Below, piece after piece: positions 1-8,176 of a stretch of DNA of 64,000 nt. The DNA is taken from the NCBI RefSeq assembly GCF_009849585.1, contig NZ_VCRN01000010.1:62001-126000 (forward strand). The letters run 5' to 3'. This DNA is from Bacillus sp. ZZV12-4809 (GTDB lineage Bacteria; Bacillota; Bacilli; Bacillales; Cytobacillaceae). The position numbers and the translations under genes were made by a program. Below the pieces are notes generated by a model. It had not been told where the DNA came from and ran no database searches. It saw nothing but the letters and a program-made list of their open reading frames with translations. Position 1 is the first letter of the stretch. The number at the start of each line of letters is the position of its first letter.

Positions 1-576
1 CCTTACTTAGCCATTGTATTCACCAACACCAAGAAAAAAGCGGACGAAGTGGCAGACGGATTAATCAGCAAAGGCCTGAAGGTCGGACGTATCCATGGGG
101 ACCTTAACCCGCGTGAACGAAAGAAAATGATGAAGCAGATTCTAGACCTTGAGTTTCAATATATTGTGGCAACAGACCTGGCTGCCAGAGGCATTGATAT
201 ACAGGGGATCAGCCATGTAATTAACTATGAACTTCCAACCGATCTTGATTTTTATATTCATCGGGTTGGGCGGACAGCGCGTGCAGGTTTCTCGGGAATT
301 GCGGTAACAGTGTATGAAATCTCCGATGAAGATGCATTGAACAGACTAGAAAAAATGGGAATAGAATTCAGGCACAAAGATCTTCAAAAAGGTGAATGGA
401 CAGACCTGGATAATCGCAACAAGCGAAAAACAAGACAGAAACAAACAGATGACATTGATAAAAAAGCCGCTTCATTGGTGAAAAAACCTAAAAAAGTAAA
501 ACCAGGCTATAAAAAGAAAATGAAATGGGAAATGGACAAAATTAAAAAACGCGAAAGAAGAATCAAGCGTAAATAA
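1..576 (+). CDS. cshB: DEAD-box RNA helicase CshB, C-terminal part (5' end outside window)
   Basis: This is the C-terminal helicase lobe of a DEAD-box ATP-dependent RNA helicase; the frame is open from base 1, so the N-terminal lobe with Walker A and DEAD lies upstream of the window. Visible are the motif V region (ATDLAARGIDI) and motif VI (HRVGRTARAG), then a very Lys/Arg-rich tail of about 60 residues typical of CshB-type helicases that act on structured RNA, for example in the cold. The assignment to CshB (YqfR) rather than CshA rests on the neighbour nfo, only 24 bp downstream, as in B. subtilis. Co-transcription with nfo is likely. Confidence 0.9.
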   Translation, partial: PYLAIVFTNTKKKADEVADGLISKGLKVGRIHGDLNPRERKKMMKQILDLEFQYIVATDLAARGIDIQGISHVINYELPTDLDFYIHRVGRTARAGFSGIAVTVYEISDEDALNRLEKMGIEFRHKDLQKGEWTDLDNRNKRKTRQKQTDDIDKKAASLVKKPKKVKPGYKKKMKWEMDKIKKRERRIKRK

Positions 577-600
577 GGAACTAAAGGGAGAGGTATTTTC

Positions 601-1494
601 ATGTTGAAGATTGGATCACATGTTTCCATGAGCGGGAAAAAAATGCTTTTAGCAGCAAGTGAAGAAGCTGTTTCATATGGCTCCAATACATTTATGATCT
701 ATACAGGGGCTCCGCAAAACACAAGAAGAAAAAAAATCGAAGATCTGAACATTGAAGCAGGACTGAAGCATATGGCAGAGAACGGGATTGCTGATATTGT
801 TGTACATGCTCCTTATATCATCAATATCGGAAATACTACAAACCCTTCAACATTTGAATTAGGCGTAAATTTTCTGCGCTCTGAAATCGACCGCACCGAA
901 GCGATTGGAGCTAAACAGATTGTACTCCATCCCGGCGCCCATGTTGGAGCAGGAACAGAGGCCGGCATCAAAAAAATCGTAGAAGGCTTAAATGAAGTTC
1001 TGAACGGAGAAGAAAATGTGCAAATCGCACTTGAGACCATGGCTGGAAAAGGATCAGAGTGCGGGAGATCCTTCGAAGAGCTGGCTATGATTATTGAGGG
1101 AGTCAATTATAACAATCACTTATCTGTATGCTTTGATACTTGTCATACACATGATGCAGGATATGATATTGTGAATGATTTCGATGGAGTATTGGAAGAA
1201 TTCGATAAGATTATTGGACTTGACCGTCTGAAAGTCCTTCACATTAATGACAGTAAGAATGAGCGCGGAACGCGTAAAGACCGTCACGCTAATATCGGAT
1301 TTGGCCATATCGGCTTCAATGCCTTAAATTATATTGTCCATCATCCGCAATTAAAGGAAATCCCTAAAATTCTGGAGACTCCTTATGTAGGCGAAGATAA
1401 AAATAATAAAAAAGCCCCTTATAAGCATGAAATAGGAATGCTGCGCAGCCAGGAATTCAATGAAAGCTTATTGGAAGTCATTGCGGCTGTATAA
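601..1494 (+). CDS. nfo: Endonuclease IV (AP endonuclease)
   Basis: Class II AP endonuclease of base excision repair; it cuts 5' of abasic sites with a trinuclear zinc centre. The 297 residues match the family. Metal-ligand motifs are present in order: HVSMSGK at the N-terminus, HPGAHVG in the middle, [23 protein letters not shown] and [11 protein letters not shown]. The ATG start has a good ribosome site (GGGAGAGG) 8-9 bases upstream. It follows cshB closely and ends before a strong terminator. In B. subtilis the homologue (YqfS) protects spore DNA; that role is known for the family, not shown here. Confidence 0.97.
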   Translation: MLKIGSHVSMSGKKMLLAASEEAVSYGSNTFMIYTGAPQNTRRKKIEDLNIEAGLKHMAENGIADIVVHAPYIINIGNTTNPSTFELGVNFLRSEIDRTEAIGAKQIVLHPGAHVGAGTEAGIKKIVEGLNEVLNGEENVQIALETMAGKGSECGRSFEELAMIIEGVNYNNHLSVCFDTCHTHDAGYDIVNDFDGVLEEFDKIIGLDRLKVLHINDSKNERGTRKDRHANIGFGHIGFNALNYIVHHPQLKEIPKILETPYVGEDKNNKKAPYKHEIGMLRSQEFNESLLEVIAAV

Positions 1495-1541
1495 ATATAG
1501 TTCAGTTTGATTGGCTGAGCCTTGAAAAAAGAGTCAATAGT

Positions 1542-1573
1542 AAAAAGCTGTGCCTGGAATGCACAGCTTTTTT
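1542..1573 (+). terminator. Rho-independent terminator of cshB-nfo
   Basis: A 12-bp stem AAAAAGCTGTGC/GCACAGCTTTTT with a 7-base loop is followed by T residues, 47 bp after the nfo stop. The A-rich left arm lets it also serve the convergent yqfT gene. Confidence 0.85.
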
Positions 1574-1603
1574 GCGTGAAAAATTAAGTATGATAAGTGA
1601 GAT

Positions 1604-1858
1604 TTATTTTGTAAATTGCATAAAAAGCCTGTTTACTTCCCTTGCAGTTTCCGGGCCGGCAATCTTTGCAATTTCCTTTATGATTTTTGTCCTTTCGCGG
1701 TCATCAAAGATGTTTACTTGTTTGCCTCTCAAATGATCTGCAATTTTCTGTGCTTGCGCTTTCGTGATCTGGATGTTGAACTGTTCTCCATATTTTAATA
1801 ATTCATCTGCTGTAATATTGCTTAACTTATGATTAATGATGTTTTCGAATATTTTCAT
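1604..1858 (-). CDS. yqfT: DUF2624 family protein YqfT
   Basis: Small soluble protein of 84 residues, matching YqfT (DUF2624) in length, sequence character and position next to nfo. It starts MKIFENIINHK and carries an ITKAQAQKIADHLRGK segment that looks like a helix-turn-helix or helical bundle. The ATG is preceded by a strong AGGAGGAGTGA site. Function is unknown. It is transcribed towards nfo and away from the zinc operon, so the 150 bp before znuC hold two divergent promoters. Confidence 0.85.
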   Translation of the reverse strand: MKIFENIINHKLSNITADELLKYGEQFNIQITKAQAQKIADHLRGKQVNIFDDRERTKIIKEIAKIAGPETAREVNRLFMQFTK

Positions 1859-1944
1859 TTTTCATCACTCCTCCTCAGTACTTTATGAGTGAAGACTGTG
1901 AATAGTGACTATAAGTTTCAAAATTTCCGACAAAAGCATGTACC

Positions 1945-1999
1945 TTTACTTTAAATGCATGTTCTTGTATACTGTGTTAGTAAATCGTAATGATTCTTA
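1945..1999 (+). promoter_or_regulatory. Promoter and Zur-box-like operator of znuC-znuB-zur
   Basis: A sigma-A-type promoter reads TTTACT (1945-1950), 17-bp spacer, TATACT (1968-1973). Just past the expected start point, 1985-1999 reads TCGTAATGATTCTTA. The left half, TCGTAAT, is a perfect match to the known Bacillus Zur half-site (7-1-7 palindrome TCGTAATnATTACGA); the right half matches at 4 of 7 bases. Zinc-loaded Zur bound here would block the start, closing an autoregulatory loop because zur is the third gene. This is an inference from motif and context. Confidence 0.65.
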
Positions 2000-2017
2000 A
2001 TATGTAAGGTGATAATA

Positions 2018-2803
2018 ATGGCAAAGCCAATAATTGAAATAGCTCATGTCTCTTATAGATATGAGAAAGAAAATGTACTCGAGGATATCAATCTGACCAT
2101 TAATTCAGGAGATTTCCTTGGAATTGTAGGTCCCAATGGTTCGGGTAAATCAACCCTTTTAAAGCTTATCTTGAATTTGCTTAAAGTGCAGAAGGGGAGC
2201 GTCAAACTGTTTGGCCAGGAAATTAGCCGATTTAAGGATTGGCAGAACATTGGATTTGTCTCTCAAAAGGCAAATTCATTTAATACAGGATTCCCGGCAA
2301 CGGTCTTTGAAGTGGTTTCAAGCGGGCTTACAAAGAAGCTGGGGCTTTTTAAATTTATGGGCAAGACAGATCAGGCAAAGGTTATGCGTGCGATTGAATC
2401 TGTTGGCATGCATGAGTATGCAGGGCGTAATATAGGCGAGCTTTCAGGCGGTCAGCAGCAGCGGGTATTCATCGCCCGGGCATTGGTAAGCGACCCGAAA
2501 TTATTAATATTGGATGAACCCACAGTAGGTGTGGATGTGAAAAATGTTCAGTCCTTCTATGAAATGCTGGATGATTTAAATAAGGATCTTGGCATTACTT
2601 TATTGCTTGTTACACACGATATTGGGACAATTTCTGATAAAGTCACCCATGTGGCGTGCCTGAATAAGAATTTGCATTTCCATGGAAATACAGCTGAATT
2701 TGAAAGCTTAAATGTAAATGAAATGTCGGAGATCTACGGACATGATGTACATGTCCTGACACATGACCATGATCATCACCACCATAAAGGAGCAGGCAAA
2801 TGA
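2018..2803 (+). CDS. znuC: Zinc ABC transporter ATP-binding protein
   Basis: ATPase of a high-affinity zinc (or manganese) ABC importer. Walker A GPNGSGKST lies near residue 35-43, the signature LSGGQQQR near 142, and Walker B LLILDEP follows. The C-terminus is His-rich (THDHDHHHH), common in zinc-transport ATPases. I choose the ATG at 2018 because AAGGTGAT sits 6-8 bases before it; the GTG at 2009 lies inside that ribosome site. It overlaps znuB by 4 bp (ATGA). The Zur box and downstream zur support zinc as substrate. No znuA binding protein is in the window. Confidence 0.92.
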   Translation: MAKPIIEIAHVSYRYEKENVLEDINLTINSGDFLGIVGPNGSGKSTLLKLILNLLKVQKGSVKLFGQEISRFKDWQNIGFVSQKANSFNTGFPATVFEVVSSGLTKKLGLFKFMGKTDQAKVMRAIESVGMHEYAGRNIGELSGGQQQRVFIARALVSDPKLLILDEPTVGVDVKNVQSFYEMLDDLNKDLGITLLLVTHDIGTISDKVTHVACLNKNLHFHGNTAEFESLNVNEMSEIYGHDVHVLTHDHDHHHHKGAGK

Positions 2804-3642
2804 TTTCGGGAATCCTTCAATATGAATTTTTACAAAATGCTTTTTTAACTGGAATTATTATCGGGATCATTGCTCCTCTTCTGGGTGTGTTTATAGTTGT
2901 CAGAAGGCTATCTTTAATTGCGGATGCTTTAAGCCATGTAACACTTGCAGGCATTGCTGCAAGCCTGCTGCTAGAAAAGAAATTTATCGGATTGAGCGGA
3001 TTGAATCCTTTGTATATGGGGATGGCTTTTTCAGTTGCCGGTTCGTTGTTTATTGAAAAGCTGAGAGCTGTTTATAAGCATTATCAGGAGCTGGCTATTC
3101 CTATTATTTTATCTGGCGGCATTGGTCTTGGAGTCATATTCATTTCACTTGCTGACGGATTCAATACAGATTTATTCAGTTATCTGTTTGGCAGTGTCAG
3201 TGCAGTCAGCCGGCTTGATTTATGGACTATTTTGATTATCAGCGTGCTTGTCATAGTACTTGTGGTCCTGCTCTATAAAGAATTGTTTTTGCTGTCATTT
3301 GATGAAGAGCATGCCAAGGCATCCGGAATAGCTGCTAAAAGTGTTCACTTCATTTTTATAGTCATGGTAGCACTGGTTATAGCTGCTTCCATGAGAATAG
3401 TGGGGATATTATTAGTTTCCTCTCTTATGACATTGCCGGTTGCTGCAAGCATCAGAATTGCAAAAGGCTTCAAACAGACCATATTCCTGTCCATGCTTTT
3501 TGGTGAAATTTCGGTTCTTGGCGGCTTGACAATTTCCTACTATATTGATTTGGCACCTGGCGGAACAATCGTTATGATTGCCGTATTTATACTGATTGTA
3601 ACAATATTGCTGAAAAAACTTGCAGGCATGAGAGCCGCATAA
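2800..3642 (+). CDS. znuB: Zinc ABC transporter permease
   Basis: Integral-membrane permease of the ABC-3 family (ZnuB/AdcB type), 280 residues with about seven to eight hydrophobic segments. The cytoplasmic coupling region FIVVRRLSLIADALSHVTLAG near the N-terminus and the EEHAKASGI motif are typical. Its ATG overlaps the znuC stop by 4 bp, so translation is coupled. It would pair with ZnuC and an external ZnuA lipoprotein that is not encoded here. Zinc specificity is inferred from Zur control. Confidence 0.92.
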   Translation: MISGILQYEFLQNAFLTGIIIGIIAPLLGVFIVVRRLSLIADALSHVTLAGIAASLLLEKKFIGLSGLNPLYMGMAFSVAGSLFIEKLRAVYKHYQELAIPIILSGGIGLGVIFISLADGFNTDLFSYLFGSVSAVSRLDLWTILIISVLVIVLVVLLYKELFLLSFDEEHAKASGIAAKSVHFIFIVMVALVIAASMRIVGILLVSSLMTLPVAASIRIAKGFKQTIFLSMLFGEISVLGGLTISYYIDLAPGGTIVMIAVFILIVTILLKKLAGMRAA

Positions 3643-3695
3643 ATGTGAATGACTTCTATCCGGGTTGATTTAAGAGCAAAAAAGAGGTGGAAAAA

Positions 3696-4106
3696 ATGAA
3701 TGTTGATGAAGCCATGCAGCTTTTAAAGGATAAAGGCTATAAACATACCGGGAAAAGGGAAGAGATGCTTCAGCTGTTTGCTGACAGCGATAAATATATA
3801 ACGGCAAAAGAAGTTCTCGAGAAAATGAAAGATAATTATCCTGGACTTAGTTTTGATACTATTTACAGAAATTTATCGTTATTTGTGGAACTGGGTATTT
3901 TTGAAATGACAGAGCTATCAGGTGAAAAACATTTCCGCTTTACTTGCTCTCATGATCATCATCATCATCATTTTATATGTCTGGATTGCGGCAAGACGAA
4001 AGAAATTGAAGTCTGTCCCATGAAGCAGGTGCAGGAAAATCTGAAGGGCTATGATGTTTCCGGACATAAGTTTGAAATATATGGGAAATGTCCGGAGTGT
4101 TTTTAA
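3696..4106 (+). CDS. zur: Zinc uptake regulator Zur (Fur family)
   Basis: Fur-family repressor of 136 residues. The winged-helix DNA-binding domain spans about residues 1-80 ([29 protein letters not shown]). Metal sites are the His-rich stretch SHDHHHHHF and the two CxxC pairs CLDCG and CPECF of the structural zinc site. The ATG at 3696 is preferred over GTG 3687 because AAGAGGTGG ends 5 bases before it. It is the last gene of the zinc operon, and the position next to yqfW matches B. subtilis zur (yqfV). It probably represses its own operon. Confidence 0.92.
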   Translation: MNVDEAMQLLKDKGYKHTGKREEMLQLFADSDKYITAKEVLEKMKDNYPGLSFDTIYRNLSLFVELGIFEMTELSGEKHFRFTCSHDHHHHHFICLDCGKTKEIEVCPMKQVQENLKGYDVSGHKFEIYGKCPECF

Positions 4107-4123
4107 TACAGAAATAAAAAAAG

Positions 4124-4155
4124 AAGCATGGAGCTATTTTTCCATGCTTTTTTGC
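4124..4155. terminator. Bidirectional terminator between zur and yqfW
   Basis: Stem AAGCATGGA/TCCATGCTT with an 8-base loop, followed by T5 on the plus strand and preceded by A-runs that give T-runs on the minus strand. It overlaps the last codons of yqfW, so both convergent genes can use it. Confidence 0.8.
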
Positions 4156-4715
4156 TTTAGCCAATTTTCAGTCCAGGCATGGGCTTCCTTCCAATTTCGG
4201 ACGCGGATGACGCCATTGGGAAGGGAATCCTGATTATAAGGTGTATCGAATAAAAGGACAGGTATTCCGCAGGCCTCATGAATCATCACTGCATTATCAT
4301 GTTTATCTTCGAGAAAGATATCGACCTCATACTTTTTTGCAGCTTCAATTTTATCATGGCTCCCGATCAATTCAATATGATCAAACTCTAGTGCATTTTC
4401 TAAAAACCATTCCTCTGTTACTTGCTGCAGGTGAGAGCCCCTGGCGCTGATAAAATACAATTCATGCTGCCGTTTCCAGTTGGTCAGAACTTCCTTTGCA
4501 CCTTCCGCAAGTGGAGATTCCTTATAGATTATTGGTTCATTCTCAAAAAACCAATGGGCAAACTTCTCCTCTGAAATCGTCACTAATGGTGTTAAATCAT
4601 ACTGCTTAATATCATTTAACGTAATATTCAAGTTAAATGCTTCATTTAAATACGGAACCATTGCTTCGGGGCTGGTAACCGTTCCGTCTATATCGATGCC
4701 AAAGCGTTTCTTCAT
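4134..4715 (-). CDS. yqfW: Putative 5'(3')-nucleotidase, HAD family (YqfW)
   Basis: HAD-superfamily phosphatase of 193 residues with the nucleophile motif FGIDIDGTV at residues 5-13 (DxDGT), a Ser in FISARGS as motif II, and a motif IV-like FLEDKHDN. Length and motifs fit the 5'-nucleotidase, deoxy (pyrimidine), type C family; B. subtilis YqfW lies at the same place. The ATG has an AAGGAGATTT site. It would dephosphorylate nucleotides, but the substrate is not known. It converges on zur. Confidence 0.85.
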   Translation of the reverse strand: MKKRFGIDIDGTVTSPEAMVPYLNEAFNLNITLNDIKQYDLTPLVTISEEKFAHWFFENEPIIYKESPLAEGAKEVLTNWKRQHELYFISARGSHLQQVTEEWFLENALEFDHIELIGSHDKIEAAKKYEVDIFLEDKHDNAVMIHEACGIPVLLFDTPYNQDSLPNGVIRVRNWKEAHAWTENWLKQKSMEK

Positions 4716-4902
4716 TTTATTAAATCTCCTTTAATGCATATATCCCTTATCTTAACAAAAGTCAGAGCCTTGCAAAAGAGTGTTGCTGCCAGGTTTGACA
4801 GTTAAACATTAACATCTTAAAAAAGACCTTTATCGCAAACACTATAAATGCTCCATTAAGCAAAAGTTTTAGGAACACAGCAAAGAAAGAGAGGGATCAT
4901 TG

Positions 4903-5364
4903 ATGGCAGATCAAGATCGCACCAATGAAGAGTATGACCTCCGATACAGTGAGCGAATTGGCGAAGCGAATGAAGCGGATTATTCAGAAGAAGCTGCTGC
5001 AGAAATAGCGGCGCCAGGTGTCTATGACAGGTCGCTTGATCGTAATGAGGAAATCGAAAGAGAAGCAGTTCAGGAAAATTATTCTGAGGAAACCGCTGCA
5101 GAAATAGCAGCGCCAGGTGTCTATGACAGGTCATTGGACAGGGATGAAGAGAATGAAACTGTTACAGCCGGAAGAGGAGTCGGTTATGCAGCCCTGGCAC
5201 TTTCCATTTTATCTTTGTTTGTACTGCCAGTTCTTTTTGGAGCAACAGGAATTGTCCTTGGTTTTATCGCTCGAAGAAGGGGTTCAGAAAGCCTTGGAGG
5301 CTGGGCGATTGCAATTGGGGCAATTTCCATTATTATCGGTATGTTTATATTGCCGTTCTTTTAA
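4903..5364 (+). CDS. yqfX: DUF4190-like membrane protein with tandem acidic repeats (YqfX-like)
   Basis: 153-residue protein with a long acidic N-terminal part and two transmembrane segments at the C-terminus (about 92-115 and 130-150) joined by ARRRGSESLGGW, the layout of DUF4190 proteins. The acidic part holds two copies of a 33-residue unit (SEE-AAEIAAPGVYDRSLDR), a 99-bp duplication at 4978-5050 and 5077-5151. The ATG at 4903 is used because GAGAGGG sits 7 bases upstream; TTG 4900 is too close. Position before ispG matches B. subtilis yqfX. Function unknown. Confidence 0.8.
   Translation: MADQDRTNEEYDLRYSERIGEANEADYSEEAAAEIAAPGVYDRSLDRNEEIEREAVQENYSEETAAEIAAPGVYDRSLDRDEENETVTAGRGVGYAALALSILSLFVLPVLFGATGIVLGFIARRRGSESLGGWAIAIGAISIIIGMFILPFF
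4978..5151 (+). repeat. Two-copy 99-bp tandem duplication inside the yqfX-like gene
   Basis: Bases 4978-5050 and 5077-5151 are near-identical in the stretch encoding AAEIAAPGVYDRSLDR, with synonymous drift elsewhere. The period is 99 bp, so the frame is kept. Confidence 0.85.
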
Positions 5365-5371
5365 AAATAAG

Positions 5372-5414
5372 AAAAAAGCCTGGTTCCCAAATTGTATTTG
5401 GGGCCAGGCTTTTC
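5372..5414. terminator. Bidirectional terminator between yqfX and ispG
   Basis: Stem AAAAAAGCCTGG/CCAGGCTTTT, extended inside by CCCAAAT/ATTTGGG, with T-rich flanks on both sides. It lies between two convergent genes. Confidence 0.85.
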
Positions 5415-5449
5415 TATTTGTAAGATACTTGTTTATTCTGCTGTTATTA

Positions 5450-6571
5450 TTATGGCTGCAGGCTTTCAGCCTGTAATTTCTCTTCTGCCTGTTTTGCAAA
5501 ATATTCTTCAGCTATTTTGTCGATTTCGATCTTAAGTTCTTCGACCATTGTTTCTTCCGGAACCTTCCTGACAATCTGGCCCTTACGGAACAGCAGGCCT
5601 TCTCCGCGTGCGCCGGCTATGCCGATATCCGCCTCCCTGGCTTCACCAGGCCCGTTAACCGCACAGCCCAATACAGCAACCTTAATAGGCGCTTTAATTT
5701 TTTGAATATATTCTTCCACTTCATTAGCGATGCTGATTAAGTCAATCTCAATCCGTCCGCATGTTGGGCAGGAGATCAGTGTAGCGGCGTTGGAGGATAA
5801 TCCAAACACTTTAAGAAGTTCACGGGCAACCTTAACTTCTTCAACTGGGTCTGCACTCAATGAGATTCTTAATGTATTTCCAATCCCTTTGCTTAGGATA
5901 GCTCCCAGTCCAGCAGCGCTTTTTACAGTACCCGCAAAAAGTGTGCCTGATTCTGTAATACCTAAGTGCAGAGGGTAGTCAAAAGCCTTGGATGCTTTCT
6001 CGTATGCTTCAATGGCCAAGTTGACATCAGATGCCTTCATGGAAACGATGATGTCATGGAAATCAAGATCTTCTAAGATTTTGATATGATGAAGTGCGCT
6101 TTCAACCATGCCATCTGCTGTAGGGTATCCGTATTTCTCAAGAATTCTTTTCTCAAGGGAACCGGCATTTACCCCAATCCGGATAGGTATTCCTTTTGCC
6201 TTGGCTGCCTTGACGACTGCTTCCACCTTTTCGCGTTTACCGATATTGCCAGGGTTTATGCGGATTTTATCTGCTCCGCCCTCGATAGCCTTTAGGGCCA
6301 GCTTGTAATCAAAGTGGATATCAACAACAAGCGGTATATTAATTTGTCTTTTTATATCTGCTATGGCATTTGCGGCTCTTTCATCAGGGCAAGCAACACG
6401 TACGATTTGACAGCCTGCTTCTTCCAGCCTTTTAATTTCGGCTACAGTTGCCTCAACATCATGCGTTTTTGTTGTAGTCATACTCTGGATGAAAAGCTCG
6501 TTGCTTCCGCCAATTGTTAAAGGCCCAACTTTTACAGGCCTTGTTTTTGTGCGGTGTATAATTTCACTCAA
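5450..6571 (-). CDS. ispG: 4-hydroxy-3-methylbut-2-enyl diphosphate synthase (IspG)
   Basis: Iron-sulfur enzyme of the MEP isoprenoid pathway that converts methylerythritol cyclodiphosphate to HMBPP. TIM-barrel motifs are well conserved ([34 protein letters not shown]), and the [4Fe-4S] cysteines are in SCPTCGR and [12 protein letters not shown] choose the TTG at 6571 (373 aa, SEIIHRTK) because AAAGGAG lies about 10 bases before it and homologues start here; the longer frame to 6622 adds 17 residues with no homology I recognise. Corresponds to B. subtilis yqfY. Confidence 0.93.
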   Translation of the reverse strand: MSEIIHRTKTRPVKVGPLTIGGSNELFIQSMTTTKTHDVEATVAEIKRLEEAGCQIVRVACPDERAANAIADIKRQINIPLVVDIHFDYKLALKAIEGGADKIRINPGNIGKREKVEAVVKAAKAKGIPIRIGVNAGSLEKRILEKYGYPTADGMVESALHHIKILEDLDFHDIIVSMKASDVNLAIEAYEKASKAFDYPLHLGITESGTLFAGTVKSAAGLGAILSKGIGNTLRISLSADPVEEVKVARELLKVFGLSSNAATLISCPTCGRIEIDLISIANEVEEYIQKIKAPIKVAVLGCAVNGPGEAREADIGIAGARGEGLLFRKGQIVRKVPEETMVEELKIEIDKIAEEYFAKQAEEKLQAESLQP

Positions 6572-6681
6572 TGGAGATTCGCTCCTTTTTATCAATTCAT
6601 ATAACAGATGAGTAAAGTTCACTGTTAGAGAAGTTCCACTCTATTGTATCAATGAACTGCTGAAATTGACAAGAATGATGA

Positions 6682-7011
6682 TTAGTTATCCTGACTGTAT
6701 TTAGGAAATTTGTAGGTTTTACCGGATTTGATTTCTTCAGGCCTCAATCCATTATTCAACTCAGAGAAATCTGATACCACTTGGTCTATGCCAACCGGAA
6801 TTGGGCCATCAAGGTTTAGTTCAATTATAGAAAGAACAGTCTCTCCCGGATTGACCTTTTTTTCAAAAAAGACTGGGTCTGATTCTGCAGATGGAATTGT
6901 GCTTGCCTCGATAGACTGGCTTTGTCCAGCGGGGAGTGTACCATGATTCAGGTCATAATAAATTACATAAATTACAAGAATGGAAAGCAATACTCCCGCC
7001 ATTTTTTTCAT
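6682..7011 (-). CDS. yqfZ: Membrane-anchored LysM-like protein YqfZ
   Basis: 109-residue protein with an N-terminal signal-anchor (MKKMAGVLLSILVIYVIYY) and a C-terminal domain (GETVLSIIELNL, SDFSELNNGLRPEEIKSGKTYKFP) that resembles a LysM peptidoglycan-binding fold. An AGGAGGT site 9 bases before the ATG at 7011 decides the start; the frame extends upstream without one. Position next to ispG matches YqfZ. Likely extracytoplasmic and cell-wall facing; role unknown. Confidence 0.75.
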   Translation of the reverse strand: MKKMAGVLLSILVIYVIYYDLNHGTLPAGQSQSIEASTIPSAESDPVFFEKKVNPGETVLSIIELNLDGPIPVGIDQVVSDFSELNNGLRPEEIKSGKTYKFPKYSQDN

Positions 7012-7130
7012 ATTGGCCAAACCTCCTGGAATAGCTTGTTTACCCAATATGTATGCTTGTCCCATCGTACTTAGACCAACAAAAGTTCTCAGTTTATTAT
7101 TCTGCAGATAGGAGGAATTTATTTTATTCC

Positions 7131-7162
7131 AAAATAAAAACGCACGGGCTGCGCGCGTTTTA
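7131..7162 (-). terminator. Terminator of yqgB
   Basis: On the minus strand a GC-rich hairpin with arms AAAACGCGCGC and GTGCGTTTT is followed by T5ATTTT. It starts within the last codons of yqgB. Confidence 0.75.
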
Positions 7163-7930
7163 CTTAGCGTTATGAGCAGGTACTTCCTTAATGGCCAGCA
7201 GAAGAATAATAAGGGAAACCAGCCAGTTAATCATTGCCCCGTTTTGCACTGTGGTTTGCAGGGCTGACATGATTGCAAAGAAAATGGTCGGTAAAGTTAT
7301 GCTGTAGGCAGACATGCGCCATAAATGGCGGTATTCCAGTCTTTTGGAAAGAGCTTTTTTGACTAGAAGGCCTGCCAGTGCTAACAGAGATATCTCAATA
7401 AATCGAATGCCAGCTCCAAAAATATAAATGACTATTCCTATTAAGGGAATAATAATTGGCATAAGGGATTCTGCCGAATCAAGGAACCCGGAAAGGTCAT
7501 TCTTAGAAATTGAGCCGTTTGACAGCATCGAGTATGGATGTCTCTGTTCCTGTCCTTCTGCTATTATGTAGACTTCATTTGTCAATAAGGCAATCGTATT
7601 GCCGCCTTCGGTTAGAACTGCAGGATCAACTGTACCTGTCGAATCAACAATGATTGTAAAGTTATCCTTATTGATGGTAACTGGAACCTTTTCATCTGTA
7701 TGAAGCTGACCATCTGCTATTTCAAAATCAGGTAATTCACTGTCAATGGTTTTATCAATAGCATTGAAGCCGGAAATGATTCCTGCCCCGGAATAAAAAA
7801 CGGTTGGCAATACTGACAGCAGGGTAAGGAAAAACACATACAGAATGGTTTTGCCTATTCCCTGATGCCTAAATAAAGCGATATCTTTAGGAGAAAACAG
7901 ACTTTTATAAAACTGAACAAAAATATTCAT
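7160..7930 (-). CDS. yqgB: DUF1189 membrane protein YqgB
   Basis: 256-residue polytopic protein of the DUF1189 family. A transmembrane segment near residues 27-50 is followed by an extracytoplasmic domain of about 110 residues and then four hydrophobic segments. The family start MNIFVQFYKSLFSPK is present. The ATG at 7930 has AAAAGGGTGTG 8-10 bases upstream; GTG 7936 is too close to that site. Function unknown; some family members were linked to maltodextrin utilisation by old annotation, which I do not support here. It is divergent from the Na/Pi carrier. Confidence 0.85.
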   Translation of the reverse strand: MNIFVQFYKSLFSPKDIALFRHQGIGKTILYVFFLTLLSVLPTVFYSGAGIISGFNAIDKTIDSELPDFEIADGQLHTDEKVPVTINKDNFTIIVDSTGTVDPAVLTEGGNTIALLTNEVYIIAEGQEQRHPYSMLSNGSISKNDLSGFLDSAESLMPIIIPLIGIVIYIFGAGIRFIEISLLALAGLLVKKALSKRLEYRHLWRMSAYSITLPTIFFAIMSALQTTVQNGAMINWLVSLIILLLAIKEVPAHNAK

Positions 7931-8033
7931 TTGCACACACCCTTTTTGAGATTCACATACTTATTTTAGCCAAATCCCAAGGAGTTACAAGGGGAATGCT
8001 CTTTTAGTATTAAAGCAATACCTTTTCTGTATT

Positions 8034-8079
8034 TGTAATGAAACTGTAACATTTATGATCAATGTTAAGGTATTGTAAA
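8034..8079 (-). promoter_or_regulatory. Candidate PhoP boxes between yqgB and the Na/Pi carrier gene
   Basis: Read on the minus strand the region has TTTACA (8074-8079), TTAACA (8063-8068), GTTACA (8045-8050) and ATTACA (8034-8039). The two pairs are each spaced 11 bp, the spacing of PhoP direct repeats, with 18 bp between pairs. AT-rich DNA gives such hexamers by chance, so confidence is low; the neighbouring phosphate carrier makes it plausible. Orientation points to yqgB or to a reverse-orientation site for the carrier. Confidence 0.35.
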
Positions 8080-8176
8080 TTCGTGTCTGATTATATTTAC
8101 TTTTATCTTCATTACCATTAATAATTGTATGGGGTTTGATGAAACATGTCGAAAAAAATATAGGGGTTGAATAGTT

